Shown here: positions 9,969 to 20,313 of the stretch, piece by piece
How positions within the stretch are numbered: position 1 is the stretch's first letter
Layout of the letters: every line of letters starts with the position of its first letter
Assembly: GCF_030440595.1 (NCBI RefSeq)
Contig: NZ_CP047452.1
Coordinates: 1,674,001-1,738,000 of the forward strand
From: Corynebacterium glucuronolyticum DSM 44120
GTDB taxonomy: Bacteria > Actinomycetota > Actinomycetes > Mycobacteriales > Mycobacteriaceae
Reading direction: 5' to 3'
DNA: 64,000 nucleotides
Notes under the pieces: generated by a model
The model's input: the letters and a program-made list of their open reading frames with translations, nothing else
What the model was told of the DNA's origin: nothing
Database searches by the model: none
Position numbers and translations under genes: made by a program

Positions 9969-11316
9969 CGAGACTACCGACCATGTGGGCGTCGACAAGC
10001 CACAGCAGCTGAAGATCACCCCGATCCTTTCTGCCAACTGGGGCGACCCCACGCCGTGGAAGATCGAAAGCTACGAGCAGCGCGGGGGCTACCAGGCCCT
10101 GCGTACCGCGCTGACCATGGAGCCGAAGGAGCTCGTGGATCTCATCCTCGATTCCGGGCTGCGTGGTCGTGGTGGTGCAGGCTTCCCCGTCGGCCGCAAG
10201 TGGTCGTTCGTCCCCGTGGATAACCCGAAGCCGAAATACCTCGTCGTCAACGGCGACGAGAGTGAGCCCGGCACGTGCAAGGACATGCCACTTCTCATGG
10301 CCACCCCGCACACGCTCGTGGAGGGTGCGATTATTTCGTGCCTCGCCTTCCACTCCGAGCATGCGTTCATTTACCTGCGTGGCGAGGTCGTACACATCGC
10401 CCGTCGCCTGCAGGCCGCGATCCAAGAGGCCTACCGCAAGGGGTACGCCGGCGAAAACATCATGGGATCCGGCAAGACCGTCCATATCCAGGTGCACTCC
10501 GGTGCCGGCGCCTACATCTGTGGCGAGGAAACCGCGCTTTTGGATTCCCTCGAGGGCAAGCGTGGCCACCCACGGCTGCGCCCGCCGTTCCCTGCAGTGG
10601 AGGGGTTGTACGCCTCCCCGACCGTGATCAACAACGTCGAATCCATTTCCTCCGTTCCCGCCATCGTGCGCAACGGCGCGGAGTGGTACACCCAGGTGGG
10701 CACCGAAAAGTCCAAGGGTGCCACCATCTACTCGCTGTCCGGTCACGTCACGCACCCCGGCCAGTACGAGGCACCGCTCGGCATCACACTGCGCGAACTC
10801 ATCGACATGGCCGGTGGCATCCGCGAGGGCCACACCCTGAAGTACTTCACCCCGGGTGGCTCATCGACACAGATGCTCACCGCAGAACACCTCGATGTGC
10901 CCCTGGATTACGAAGCGCTGCGCGAAGCGGGCTCCATGCTCGGCACCAAGGCCCTGCAGATCTTCGACGACACCACCTCCGTCGTCCGCACCACCACCCG
11001 GTTCGTGGAATTCTACAAGCACGAATCCTGTGGCAAATGCACGCCGTGCCGCGAAGGCACGTGGTGGCTCCTCCAGCTCTTGCAGCGGCTCGAGCGCGGC
11101 GAGGGGAAGCCGGGCGATGTGGACAAGTTGATATCCATCTGCGACCACATCGGTGGCCGCAGCTTCTGTGCTCTTGCCGACGGTGCCGTCGCTTGCGTCA
11201 CGAGCGCCGTAGCGAACTTCCGCGAGGAGTTCGAGGCCGGCTACACCACGCCCGCTTGGGAACTGTTCCCGTACGAAAAAAGCGCCATCTTTTCTGACAA
11301 GGAGATGCTGTCATGA
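9961..11316 (+). CDS. nuoF: NADH-quinone oxidoreductase subunit F
   Basis: 451 residues from GTG 9961, overlapping nuoE by 8 bp and preceded by GGGAGG. It binds NADH, FMN and the N3 [4Fe-4S] cluster. Visible are the FMN/NADH glycine-rich loop GLRGRGGAGFPVGRKW, the NGDESEPGTCKD segment, AGAYICGEETALLDSLEG, and the cluster motif HESCGKCTPCREGTWW with the distant fourth Cys in GRSFCALADG. Confidence 0.97.
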   Translation: MTNETTDHVGVDKPQQLKITPILSANWGDPTPWKIESYEQRGGYQALRTALTMEPKELVDLILDSGLRGRGGAGFPVGRKWSFVPVDNPKPKYLVVNGDESEPGTCKDMPLLMATPHTLVEGAIISCLAFHSEHAFIYLRGEVVHIARRLQAAIQEAYRKGYAGENIMGSGKTVHIQVHSGAGAYICGEETALLDSLEGKRGHPRLRPPFPAVEGLYASPTVINNVESISSVPAIVRNGAEWYTQVGTEKSKGATIYSLSGHVTHPGQYEAPLGITLRELIDMAGGIREGHTLKYFTPGGSSTQMLTAEHLDVPLDYEALREAGSMLGTKALQIFDDTTSVVRTTTRFVEFYKHESCGKCTPCREGTWWLLQLLQRLERGEGKPGDVDKLISICDHIGGRSFCALADGAVACVTSAVANFREEFEAGYTTPAWELFPYEKSAIFSDKEMLS

Positions 11317-13688
11317 CCGACAAGGTAACCGACAAAAAGGCTGAGGCAGCGGCTTTGGATGCCGTTGAGACAGTCACCTTGGAAATCGACGGCAAGAAGG
11401 TCACTGTCCCCAAGGGCACCGTGGTCATCCGCGCTGCGGAAAAGCTCGGCATCGATGTTCCCCGCTTCTGCGATCACCCAGGGCTTGAGCCCATCGCCGC
11501 GTGCCGCCAGTGCATGGTGGACGTTCCCGATGCCGGCAACGGCCGCGGGTTCCCCAAGCCGCAGGCATCCTGCTCACTGCAGGCCGCCGACGGCATGGTG
11601 GTGAAGACCCAGTACACCTCCGAGCTCGCGCGCGAATCTCAAAAGGGGATCATGGAGCTGCTTCTGGTCAACCACCCGCTTGATTGCCCTATCTGTGACA
11701 AGGGCGGGGAATGCCCGCTGCAGAACCAGGCGATGAGCGCCGGCCAAGGTGCCACGCGCTTTGACCTGGAAAAGAGGGAGTTCCCCAAGCCGATCAACCT
11801 CGTCTCCGGTGTTTTGCTCGACCGCGAGCGCTGCATCATGTGCACGCGCTGCGTACGGTTCCAGGAACAAATCGCCGGTGACCCGTGCATTGCCAAGGCG
11901 GAACGTGGTGCCGAGGAACAAATCCTCGCAGACCCCGCCTCCGATGCCGGCAGCTACTTCATGGGCAACACCGTGCAGATCTGCCCCGTCGGCGCACTCA
12001 CCAGCTCCGATTACCGGTTCCAGGCACGCCCGTTCGACCTCGTGTCCACCGACACCACCTGCGAACACTGCGCCGTTGGCTGCGCGCTGCGCGTTGACCA
12101 CCGGCACGGCAAGATCACGCGCCGCCTCGCCGGCGAGGACATGGATGTTAACCAGGAGTGGAGCTGCGATAAGGGCCGCTACGGCTACCGGTACGGGCTG
12201 CAGGAATTCCGCCTCACCACTCCCCTCGTTCGCCGCGATGGTGAGCTGACGGAGGCCTCCTGGACGGAAGCCCTGCAGGCTGCAGCCGACGGGCTCTCCG
12301 GTGCCCGTGGCGCGACAGCGGTCATCGCCCCCAGCGCTGCGACGGTAGAAAACACCGCCGCTTACAAAGCCTTCGCCGAGAAGGCGCTGGCAACTGGCTC
12401 CATCGACTTCCGCACGGACGCAGCGACGGACGAGGAGCAGGCGTTCCTCGCTCAGCACGTTGCGGGTAAGGACGGCATCACCTTCGAAGACCTGAACGAT
12501 GCCTCCCGCGTCGTTCTCGTCGCCTTTGATCCAGAGGACGAAGCCGGCGTGTTCTTCTTGCGTCTGCGCGACGCGCACCGCAGGCACGGCACGCAGATCG
12601 TCACCGTGTCTTCCCACGTCTCGATCGGCGCGCACAAGCTTGGTGCCACCCACGTGGCAGCCCGGCCTGGCGAAGATGCTGCCGCGCTGCGCGGAATCGA
12701 TGACCTCGACAGCAACACCGTGATCCTCGTTGGCCAGCGCGCCGCCCGCACTCCCGGTTTGCTCACCGCAGTGGCGGATGTTGCCCAGTCGACCGGTGCA
12801 CGGTGCGCGTGGGTGCCCGCCCACGCCGGCGATCGCGGTGCCGTCGAGGCTGGCTTGCTGCCTGCTGAGGGTGGCAAGAACACACCCGACATCCTCGCAG
12901 CCGCCCGCAATGGCGAGATCCGCGGCCTTGTCCTCGGCGAATTCGACGAACGCGACTACACGGATCAGGCCGGCCTCTTCGCCGCCGCAGATGCCGCTTT
13001 CACGGTTCAGCTCGCCCACCGGCGTACCGCTCTTTCTGAGCACGCCGATGTCGTCTTCCCCGTGGCTCTCATCAGCCAGGTCAACGGCCACTTCATGAAC
13101 TGGGAAGGTCACTGGCGTGGTGTCCGTGCCCTCGATGGCGTGAAGGTAATAGCTATGAGCGATCGGAAAGTCCTCATCAACCTCGCCCGCACGCTGGGCA
13201 CAGACCTCGGGCTCCCCTCAAACCGGGACTTCGTGGCGGGGCTGCGCGCGAATACGCCCGCCGTGTTCGCGCCGACGGTCCCCGCTTCCGCGGGCACGCC
13301 TGGCGCCCCCCAGAGTGAAGGGCTGCTCCTTGACTCCTGGCCGGAGCTGATGGGTGAGTCAGAAGCCTTGGCAGAGACGACATTCGTGGGCTCGGATCAC
13401 CGCCGCGGGCACGCTCGGATCAGCCCCACGACTGCGGATGCCCTCGGCATCCACCACTGCGCAGGCTGCGGTGGACACTCCTCTATCGAGCTGACAGTGG
13501 GCGACACGACGGTCGTCCTCCCCGTCACCGTCTGGCCCACAATGCTTGACGACGTTGTGTGGGTGCCCTCCAACGCACCTGCCACCGTCACGCTCCCCCT
13601 CGCGGGGACGAAGCGGGTCCGCGTGACAGCCGCACCGGAGCCGAGCGCCACCGGCACCCGGCAGGATAAAGAAACGATTGGAAGGTAA
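11313..13688 (+). CDS. nuoG: NADH-quinone oxidoreductase subunit G
   Basis: 791 residues, overlapping nuoF by 4 bp. The N-terminus is a plant-ferredoxin-like [2Fe-2S] domain (RFCDHPGLEPIAACRQCMVDV), followed by the His/Cys cluster segment (HPLDCPICDKGGECPLQNQ) and ligand motifs RERCIMCTRCVRFQEQI and CEHCAVGCALR. The remainder is the molybdopterin-oxidoreductase-like domain, which in complex I has a structural role. It is the largest subunit of the NADH module. Confidence 0.96.
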   Translation: MTDKVTDKKAEAAALDAVETVTLEIDGKKVTVPKGTVVIRAAEKLGIDVPRFCDHPGLEPIAACRQCMVDVPDAGNGRGFPKPQASCSLQAADGMVVKTQYTSELARESQKGIMELLLVNHPLDCPICDKGGECPLQNQAMSAGQGATRFDLEKREFPKPINLVSGVLLDRERCIMCTRCVRFQEQIAGDPCIAKAERGAEEQILADPASDAGSYFMGNTVQICPVGALTSSDYRFQARPFDLVSTDTTCEHCAVGCALRVDHRHGKITRRLAGEDMDVNQEWSCDKGRYGYRYGLQEFRLTTPLVRRDGELTEASWTEALQAAADGLSGARGATAVIAPSAATVENTAAYKAFAEKALATGSIDFRTDAATDEEQAFLAQHVAGKDGITFEDLNDASRVVLVAFDPEDEAGVFFLRLRDAHRRHGTQIVTVSSHVSIGAHKLGATHVAARPGEDAAALRGIDDLDSNTVILVGQRAARTPGLLTAVADVAQSTGARCAWVPAHAGDRGAVEAGLLPAEGGKNTPDILAAARNGEIRGLVLGEFDERDYTDQAGLFAAADAAFTVQLAHRRTALSEHADVVFPVALISQVNGHFMNWEGHWRGVRALDGVKVIAMSDRKVLINLARTLGTDLGLPSNRDFVAGLRANTPAVFAPTVPASAGTPGAPQSEGLLLDSWPELMGESEALAETTFVGSDHRRGHARISPTTADALGIHHCAGCGGHSSIELTVGDTTVVLPVTVWPTMLDDVVWVPSNAPATVTLPLAGTKRVRVTAAPEPSATGTRQDKETIGR

Positions 13689-13693
13689 AACCC

Positions 13694-15034
13694 GTGATTG
13701 AAAACGAAATCGGGCTATGGGGCGACCCATGGTGGCTGATTTTGATCAAAGCCATCATATTTTTTGCCCTGCCGCTCCTCATGGCCATCGTCACCGTGTG
13801 GTACGAACGTCGTCTTCTGGCGTTCATGCAGAGCCGCCTCGGCCCCAACATGGCCGGCCCCATCGGCCTTCTACAGCCGATGTCCGACGGTGTGAAGACC
13901 ATCTTCAAGGAAGATTTCATGCCGAAGGGTGTGGACAAGTTCGTCTTCACGCTCGCTCCGTTTATTACCGGCACCGCCGCGTTCACGACGTGGTCGGTTC
14001 TGCCGCTGGGCGGTCGAGTCAGCATCTTCGGCCACGAAACGCAACTGCAAAACGGTGACCTTCCCGTCGCCGTACTGTTCATCCTCGCCGTGGCCGGTCT
14101 CGGCACGTACGGCTTGGTTCTGGCGGGCTGGTCCTCAACATCGCGCTACTCGCTGCTTGGCGGCCTGCGTGCTGCGGCCCAGATGATCTCCTACGAAATC
14201 TCCATGGGGTTGGCCGTTGTCGCCGTCGTCCTCGTTGCAGGAACGATGAGCACGCTGGGCATCGTCGAGGCGCAGAGCGAGACGCTCACCTTGTTCGGCT
14301 GGGAGTCCCCACTGCCTGCATGGAACTTCCTCATCCTCATGCCCGCCTTCCTGATCTTCTGCGTCACCATGTTGGCAGAGGCTAACCGCGCCCCCTTCGA
14401 CATGCCCGAGTGTGAGTCCGAGCTCGTCGGTGGCTACGGCACCGACTACTCCGGCTTCCGCTTCGCAATGTTCTACCTCGGCGAGTACATGAACATGGGA
14501 ACGCTGAGCGCCATCTGCGCGACGCTGTTCCTCGGCGGTTTCCACGCCCCGTGGCCGCTCAACGGAACGGCACTCGACGGTGGCTGGTGGGGCATCATGT
14601 GGTTCATCATCAAAGTGGCCATCATGCTGTTCTTCTTCATCTGGGTGCGCGCCACGGTGCCTCGCTACCGCTACGACCAGCTGATGGACGTGGGCTGGAA
14701 GACGCTGCTGCCGCTTGCCCTCGGGTTCCTCATGGTGGAGGCTATCTACCTGAAGGCTCGCCAGCTGTCCGTGCCGGACTCGTTCCTGCGCGACGATGCG
14801 ACGCTTATCGGTTTGGTTATCGTCTTCCTCATCGTCGCCTACGTCGTCCTCGCGGTGCAGCGCCAGGCAACGGAGCGCAAGCTCGCCACCCCGTACCGTG
14901 TCCGCAACATCGCAGAGCTGGATCCCACGATCTTCCCACTGCCCGAACTGGACGGCAAGAAGTTCGGAGCCACCAACGGTGACTACGACACCGCGGCCCT
15001 GACCACATCCGCGCGAAAGAAGGAATTGTCATGA
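13694..15034 (+). CDS. nuoH: NADH-quinone oxidoreductase subunit H
   Basis: 446 residues from GTG 13694. A membrane subunit with about eight or nine TM helices at the quinone site. Landmarks: [31 protein letters not shown], the charged loop [26 protein letters not shown], and [15 protein letters not shown]. The C-terminal ~50 residues are a hydrophilic extension, common in Actinobacteria. Confidence 0.96.
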   Translation: MIENEIGLWGDPWWLILIKAIIFFALPLLMAIVTVWYERRLLAFMQSRLGPNMAGPIGLLQPMSDGVKTIFKEDFMPKGVDKFVFTLAPFITGTAAFTTWSVLPLGGRVSIFGHETQLQNGDLPVAVLFILAVAGLGTYGLVLAGWSSTSRYSLLGGLRAAAQMISYEISMGLAVVAVVLVAGTMSTLGIVEAQSETLTLFGWESPLPAWNFLILMPAFLIFCVTMLAEANRAPFDMPECESELVGGYGTDYSGFRFAMFYLGEYMNMGTLSAICATLFLGGFHAPWPLNGTALDGGWWGIMWFIIKVAIMLFFFIWVRATVPRYRYDQLMDVGWKTLLPLALGFLMVEAIYLKARQLSVPDSFLRDDATLIGLVIVFLIVAYVVLAVQRQATERKLATPYRVRNIAELDPTIFPLPELDGKKFGATNGDYDTAALTTSARKKELS

Positions 15035-15648
15035 GTATCTTCTCCCGCTGGAGGGGAATGGCAGTGACGTTCGGAGCCATGTTCCGAGAAAAGTCGACTG
15101 TCAACTATCCAAAAAAACCTGCCGAGACAAACCCCCGTTTCCACGGCAGGCACCAACTGAACAGGTGGCCTGACGGGCTGGAGAAGTGCGTCGGATGTGA
15201 GCTGTGTGCCTGGGCCTGCCCCGCAGATGCTATCCGCGTGGAGGCAGCCGCCAACACCGATGAGGAGCGCTACTCCCCCGGTGAACGCTACGGCAAGGTT
15301 TACGAAATCAACTACCTCCGCTGCATCTTCTGCGGCATGTGCATTGAAGCCTGCCCCACCCGCGCGCTGACGATGACCAACGAGTTCGAGCTGGCCAACG
15401 TCTCCCGCGAGGCCCTCATTTACGGCAAGGACAAGCTCCTCGCCCCACTTGAGGACGGGATGGAAGAACCCCCGCACCCGCGCCGGCTTGCCGACGACGA
15501 GCGCGGCTACTTCCTCGGCCTGCCCACCTCCCCTGGTGCGGATATCGCGGTTGATCCCACGAAGGACACTGCACCGCAGTCGGCGCAAGAGGTTGCCGAC
15601 GAAACTGAGGCAACCAGCATCTCGACGCAGGAGGAGGCCGCACGATGA
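15031..15648 (+). CDS. nuoI: NADH-quinone oxidoreductase subunit I
   Basis: 205 residues, overlapping nuoH by 4 bp. A ferredoxin-type subunit carrying the two [4Fe-4S] clusters N6a and N6b. Both motifs are intact: [16 protein letters not shown] and [16 protein letters not shown]. The final ~45 residues are acidic and low-complexity. Confidence 0.96.
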   Translation: MSIFSRWRGMAVTFGAMFREKSTVNYPKKPAETNPRFHGRHQLNRWPDGLEKCVGCELCAWACPADAIRVEAAANTDEERYSPGERYGKVYEINYLRCIFCGMCIEACPTRALTMTNEFELANVSREALIYGKDKLLAPLEDGMEEPPHPRRLADDERGYFLGLPTSPGADIAVDPTKDTAPQSAQEVADETEATSISTQEEAAR

Positions 15649-16496
15649 TGTCGCTTACCTACCTGGCTGCTGACGCGGCAGAAACCGCCTACGAAGGGTT
15701 CGGGCTCCTCGGCCAGATTTCCTCGTGGATCCTCGCCGCGGTCATCATCGCCGGTGCTATCGGCATGGTGATGTGCAAAGAGCTCATCCACTCCGCACTG
15801 TGCCTCCTGCTCGTCATGGTCGGCGTGGCCATCGAGTACGCCACCATGGGCGCGCCTTTCGTGTTCGTTGTGCAAATTGTTGTTTATGCAGGCGCCGTCA
15901 TGGTGATGATCCTCTTTATCGTCATGATGGTGGGTGCCCGCGGTGAAGCTGCCGACGGCGAGAAAACCGCCACAGGCACCTCGCACACAGTGCTCACGGG
16001 CGTGGCCGCGATCGCGCTCCTCGCGCTCATCGGCATCGCTGTGAACATGAGCACGCTTACTGCGCCGCGGGGCATGAGCGAAGCCAACGCAGAGCACGGT
16101 GGCAACGTCGCCGGTCTCGGCGTGGAGATCTTCAACAAGTATGTTGTCGGTTTCGAGGTGCTTTCGGCGCTCCTCATTGTGGCCGCCGTGGGTGCCATGA
16201 TCATGATCTTCCGCGTCCGCGCGGTCAAGCGTTCCACACAGCGCGAGCTGTCGCAGGCACGCTTCCGCGCCTACAAGGAGCGTGGCATCAACGTCGGACC
16301 ACTCGCTGCGTCCGGTGTGTACGCCGATTCCAACGCGATGGATGTCCCGGCGCTCCTCCCCGATGGGTCGGAGCTCAAGACCTCTGTCAACCCCGCGTTG
16401 TACGAACGCGACGAGGTGGATCCCGCCCAGGGATTTGTCGACCAAACCAAGCGCATCTACGCGTCGCTGGATCAGCAAAGCGAAGGTGAGGAGTAA
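15645..16496 (+). CDS. nuoJ: NADH-quinone oxidoreductase subunit J
   Basis: 283 residues. Five predicted TM helices in the first ~200 residues, with the conserved helix-3 phrase [21 protein letters not shown] soluble C-terminal tail of ~85 residues follows. Overlaps nuoI by 4 bp and abuts nuoK. Confidence 0.94.
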   Translation: MMSLTYLAADAAETAYEGFGLLGQISSWILAAVIIAGAIGMVMCKELIHSALCLLLVMVGVAIEYATMGAPFVFVVQIVVYAGAVMVMILFIVMMVGARGEAADGEKTATGTSHTVLTGVAAIALLALIGIAVNMSTLTAPRGMSEANAEHGGNVAGLGVEIFNKYVVGFEVLSALLIVAAVGAMIMIFRVRAVKRSTQRELSQARFRAYKERGINVGPLAASGVYADSNAMDVPALLPDGSELKTSVNPALYERDEVDPAQGFVDQTKRIYASLDQQSEGEE

Positions 16497-16796
16497 ATGT
16501 CTACTGGATTTTACGTCGGGCTTTCGGCGATCCTGTTCTGCGTCGGCATCTGGGGGTTCCTCTCCCGCCGCAACGCGCTGGCATCGCTGATGTCCATTGA
16601 ACTTATGCTCAACGCGGCAAACCTCGGGCTTGTCGCCTACGCGCGCCACTGGGGCGAGCTAGAAGGCCACGTGGCAGCACTGTTTGTCATCGTGGTCGCC
16701 GCGGCCGAGGTCGTGGTGGGGCTCGCCATCGTTGTGTCCATTTACCGTTCGCAGGGCACAGTGATCGTCGATGACGAACGCGTGATGAAAGGCTAG
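16497..16796 (+). CDS. nuoK: NADH-quinone oxidoreductase subunit K
   Basis: 99 residues, three TM helices, a proton-channel subunit of the MrpC type. Conserved membrane glutamates are present in [11 protein letters not shown] and in [14 protein letters not shown]. Starts on the base after the nuoJ stop codon. Confidence 0.96.
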   Translation: MSTGFYVGLSAILFCVGIWGFLSRRNALASLMSIELMLNAANLGLVAYARHWGELEGHVAALFVIVVAAAEVVVGLAIVVSIYRSQGTVIVDDERVMKG

Positions 16797-16801
16797 GCGC
16801 T

Positions 16802-18736
16802 GTGAATTACTTGTTACTTGCTCAACAGGTCGGCGCTGTGCCTGGCGAGGTCGCCGTGTCAGATTCCACCGCCATCACACTCGCCTGGCTCATCATCCTC
16901 TTGCCCCTGGCAGGAGCTACACTCCTCCTCGTCGGAGGACGGGTACTCGATGCCTTCGGCCACTGGATTGCTCTAGCCGCCAGCGTCGCGGCATTCGCGT
17001 GCGGAGTGACGCTCTTTACGGACATGCTGGCACGACCAGCAGCCGAAAGGCCACTCCACGCGCCCCTCTTCCAGTGGATGACGCTTCCCGGATTGGAAAC
17101 AGACCTCACACTCCGCGTCGACCAGCTTTCCATCGTGTTTGTTCTGCTCGTCACGGGTGTCGGTTCACTCATCCACCTCTACTCGGTGGGCTACATGGCC
17201 CACGATGAAAAACGGCGGAAGTTCTTCGCCTACCTCAACTTCTTCATGGCGGCGATGCTCACCCTCGTTTTGGGCGCCAGCTACCTCATCATGTTCATCG
17301 GTTGGGAAGGCGTGGGACTCGCGTCCTACCTGCTTATCGGTTTCTGGTCGCAACGCCCCTCGGCAGCTGCGGCGGCCAACAAGGCGTTCATCATGAACCG
17401 TCTCGGCGATATCGGCATGGTGCTCGGCATCTCCACGATGTTCGCCACGATGGGAACTACAGAGTTCAACGAAGTAAACGCTCATGTAGGCAGTCTTTCC
17501 ACCGGTGTTGTAACGTTCATCGGCTTCGCCCTCCTCCTCGGTGTGTGCGCAAAGTCCGCGCAGGTTCCGCTTCAGGCTTGGCTTCTCGACGCGATGGAGG
17601 GCCCGACCCCGGTGTCCGCCCTCATTCACGCCGCGACGATGGTCACTGCCGGTGTCTACCTCGTCGTTCGCGCCGGTGACATCTATCAGCACTCCGCCAC
17701 AGCATCGTTGGCCGTTGTCATCATCGGCACGGTGACCCTGCTCGTCGGCGCGTGGATCGGCTGCGCGAAGGACGACATCAAGAAGGTACTCGCCGGCTCC
17801 ACCATGAGCCAGATCGGTTACATGGTGCTTGCTGCGGGTATTGGCCCGGCGGGCTATGCGCTGGCCATCTTCCACTTGGTCACCCACGGCTTCTTCAAGG
17901 CCAACATGTTCCTCGGTGCCGGCTCCATCATGCACGGCATGAACGAGTCGGTGAATATGCGTGAGTTCGGCGCGCTACGCAAGGCGATGCCCTGGACGTT
18001 CATCACTTTCGCGGCGGGCTACCTCGCGATCATCGGGTTCCCCGGATTCGCCGGCTTCTACTCCAAGGACGCCATCATCGAGGTCGCATTTGAGCGTGGC
18101 TGGGTCTTCGGTCTCGCAGCGCTCATCGGCGCGGGTGTCACCGCGTTCTACATGACGCGCCTCATGATGATGACGTTTGTCGGCGAGAAGCGCTGGCGCG
18201 AGGATCAGCACCCGCACGAGTCCTCCCCCACGATGGTGGCGGCACTCGTCGTGCTCGGTATCCTCTCCGTCATCGGCGGTCTCCTCCTGGCAAACGGTAT
18301 CGCCTCCTGGCTCAACCCCGCTGTGGGAGGCACTGCGGACAATGTTCCGCTGGTGCACCTCACCCCGCTGACCGGCGTGACGCTCCTCGTTGTCGCCGCT
18401 GGCGTCGCACTCGGCTGGTGGATGTTTAAGAAGCCCACCGCACGCACGAGGGAGAATCCCGGTGTTGCCACCCTCATCGGTGACAACGCGTTCTACGCAG
18501 ACACCATCAATGATTGGGTTGCCGTGAAGCCCACCCACGTTCTCGCGGAAACTGCCGCTGTTGTGGATTCCGTGGGCATTACGACCGCTGTCGACGACGG
18601 TGGTCGGGGCTTCGCTGGGCTTGCTACTGCGTTTGGCAAGCTGCAAAACGGTCTCGCCCGCACCTACGGCCTCATCATGGTCATCGGTGCTGTCGTCATC
18701 GCAGCAGTCCTCCTCTTCCTGAATCAGATGGCATAG
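16802..18736 (+). CDS. nuoL: NADH-quinone oxidoreductase subunit L
   Basis: 644 residues from GTG 16802. An antiporter-like proton-pumping subunit with about 16 TM helices. The family core is present: GWEGVGLASYLLIGFW with the conserved Glu, the channel region QVPLQAWLLDAMEGPTPVSALIHAATMVTAGVY, and LAGSTMSQIGYMVLAAGIG. The C-terminus holds the lateral helix and last TM helix. Confidence 0.96.
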   Translation: MNYLLLAQQVGAVPGEVAVSDSTAITLAWLIILLPLAGATLLLVGGRVLDAFGHWIALAASVAAFACGVTLFTDMLARPAAERPLHAPLFQWMTLPGLETDLTLRVDQLSIVFVLLVTGVGSLIHLYSVGYMAHDEKRRKFFAYLNFFMAAMLTLVLGASYLIMFIGWEGVGLASYLLIGFWSQRPSAAAAANKAFIMNRLGDIGMVLGISTMFATMGTTEFNEVNAHVGSLSTGVVTFIGFALLLGVCAKSAQVPLQAWLLDAMEGPTPVSALIHAATMVTAGVYLVVRAGDIYQHSATASLAVVIIGTVTLLVGAWIGCAKDDIKKVLAGSTMSQIGYMVLAAGIGPAGYALAIFHLVTHGFFKANMFLGAGSIMHGMNESVNMREFGALRKAMPWTFITFAAGYLAIIGFPGFAGFYSKDAIIEVAFERGWVFGLAALIGAGVTAFYMTRLMMMTFVGEKRWREDQHPHESSPTMVAALVVLGILSVIGGLLLANGIASWLNPAVGGTADNVPLVHLTPLTGVTLLVVAAGVALGWWMFKKPTARTRENPGVATLIGDNAFYADTINDWVAVKPTHVLAETAAVVDSVGITTAVDDGGRGFAGLATAFGKLQNGLARTYGLIMVIGAVVIAAVLLFLNQMA

Positions 18737-18747
18737 GAGCAATAAGA

Positions 18748-20313
18748 ATGTATCTACTCACTACAGCCGCTCTGGTTCCGCTTGTTGCGGCATTGTTCAT
18801 GACGTTCTTGCGATCCGGTGCCGCCCGCGTGGTCGCCTTCGTCGCAAGCCTCGTCCCGCTCGCACTGGCAATCGTTATGGTCGCGGGTTTCGACCCCGGC
18901 GCTGGGATGCAGTACACGGTAGAAATTCCGTGGATCCCGGCTCTCGGTGCCTACTACGCCCTCGGTGTAGACGGCATCGCACTGGCCATGGTCCTCCTTA
19001 CAGCGATCTTGACCCCGATCGTCATCTTGTACTCCGGAACGGAGCACTACCGTGCCGATCAGATGAGAGAACATGCCTTCCTCGGCTTCGTTCTCGCCAT
19101 CGAGGGGCTCTCTATCTTCGTGTTCAGCTCCACCGATGTCCTGCTGTTCTACCTCTTCTTCGAAGCAACGCTCATCCCGATGTTTTTCCTCATAGGCGGC
19201 TTCGGTGGTGAGAACAGGCGCTACGCGGCCATCAAGTTCCTCCTGTACTCGCTGGGATCAGGCCTGCTCATGCTGGCCGCCATTATCGGCGTGTACATCG
19301 TCGGCGACGGTACTTTCCTCCTGTCGGATCTCCAAGACGCAGATCTGGGTGGCACCGTCGGAATGTGGCTGTTCGCCGGCTTCATGATCGCGTTCATCGT
19401 CAAGGCCCCGATGGTCCCCTTCCACACCTGGCTACCCGACGCCGCAGAGAACACCACTCCCGGCGGTGCCGTCATGATGGTCGCCATCATGGATAAGATC
19501 GGCACCTTCGGAATGATCCGGTTCGCCATGTGCCTCTTCCCGGAGGCCACGGAGTACTTCCGCAACGTCATGATCTGGCTCGCGGTTATCTCCGTCATCT
19601 GGGGCGCGCTGGCCGCGCTTGCGCAGACCAACCTCATGCGCTTTGTGGCCTACACCTCGGTGAGTCACTTCGGCTTCATCGTCCTCGGCATGTTCGCTGT
19701 GAACGAGACCGCAGTCTCCGCTGCCTCGCTCTACATGTTCAACCACGGCCTGTCTACAGCGATGCTGTTCCTCGTCGTCGGCTACATGATCAAACGTCGC
19801 AGCACTGCAGACATTCACGCCTTCGGCGGCGTACAGAAGGTTGCTCCGCTTCTCGGTGGCTACCTCCTCATCGCCCTCCTATCCGCCGTGGCGCTGCCCG
19901 GACTGGCACCGTTCGTTTCCGAATTCGGTGTCATCGCCGGCACGTTCAATGGCGCGCCGTGGGCTGCAGGTATCGCCGCTATCGCGATGGTCCTGGCAGC
20001 GTGCTACATCATGCGCGTGTACAAGACCACGATGACCGGCGAGCCTGGCGACGAGGTGATCCGCACGATGCCCGACCTCACCCATCCTGAGCGCTGGGTC
20101 CTGGCCCCGCTCATCGTTTTGCTGATTGTCTTCGGTGTCTACCCGGGGCCACTGACTAACCTCGTCAATCCGGCATCTGTGAACACCGTCGAATACCTGA
20201 ACTCCAAGGGTGTCCCACCCGTGGGCACGGTCTACGGCTGGGTCGTTGACCCGCCGGATATTCCAGATCCCGCCTTGCGAGCCGAACTTTCTAGCGAAGG
20301 AGGTGCGCTTTAA
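18748..20313 (+). CDS. nuoM: NADH-quinone oxidoreductase subunit M
   Basis: 521 residues. I set the start at ATG 18748 (MYLLTTAALVPLVA), 11 bp after nuoL and preceded by AGGAGC. The open frame upstream to 18514 lies inside nuoL. The antiporter-like core includes LFYLFFEATLIPMFFLIGG, VPFHTWLPDAAENTTPGGAVMM and AYTSVSHFGFIVLGMF. Confidence 0.95.
   Translation: MYLLTTAALVPLVAALFMTFLRSGAARVVAFVASLVPLALAIVMVAGFDPGAGMQYTVEIPWIPALGAYYALGVDGIALAMVLLTAILTPIVILYSGTEHYRADQMREHAFLGFVLAIEGLSIFVFSSTDVLLFYLFFEATLIPMFFLIGGFGGENRRYAAIKFLLYSLGSGLLMLAAIIGVYIVGDGTFLLSDLQDADLGGTVGMWLFAGFMIAFIVKAPMVPFHTWLPDAAENTTPGGAVMMVAIMDKIGTFGMIRFAMCLFPEATEYFRNVMIWLAVISVIWGALAALAQTNLMRFVAYTSVSHFGFIVLGMFAVNETAVSAASLYMFNHGLSTAMLFLVVGYMIKRRSTADIHAFGGVQKVAPLLGGYLLIALLSAVALPGLAPFVSEFGVIAGTFNGAPWAAGIAAIAMVLAACYIMRVYKTTMTGEPGDEVIRTMPDLTHPERWVLAPLIVLLIVFGVYPGPLTNLVNPASVNTVEYLNSKGVPPVGTVYGWVVDPPDIPDPALRAELSSEGGAL

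Noticed and set aside
11574..13112. 512-residue open frame on the minus strand
   Set aside because: Shadow of nuoG.
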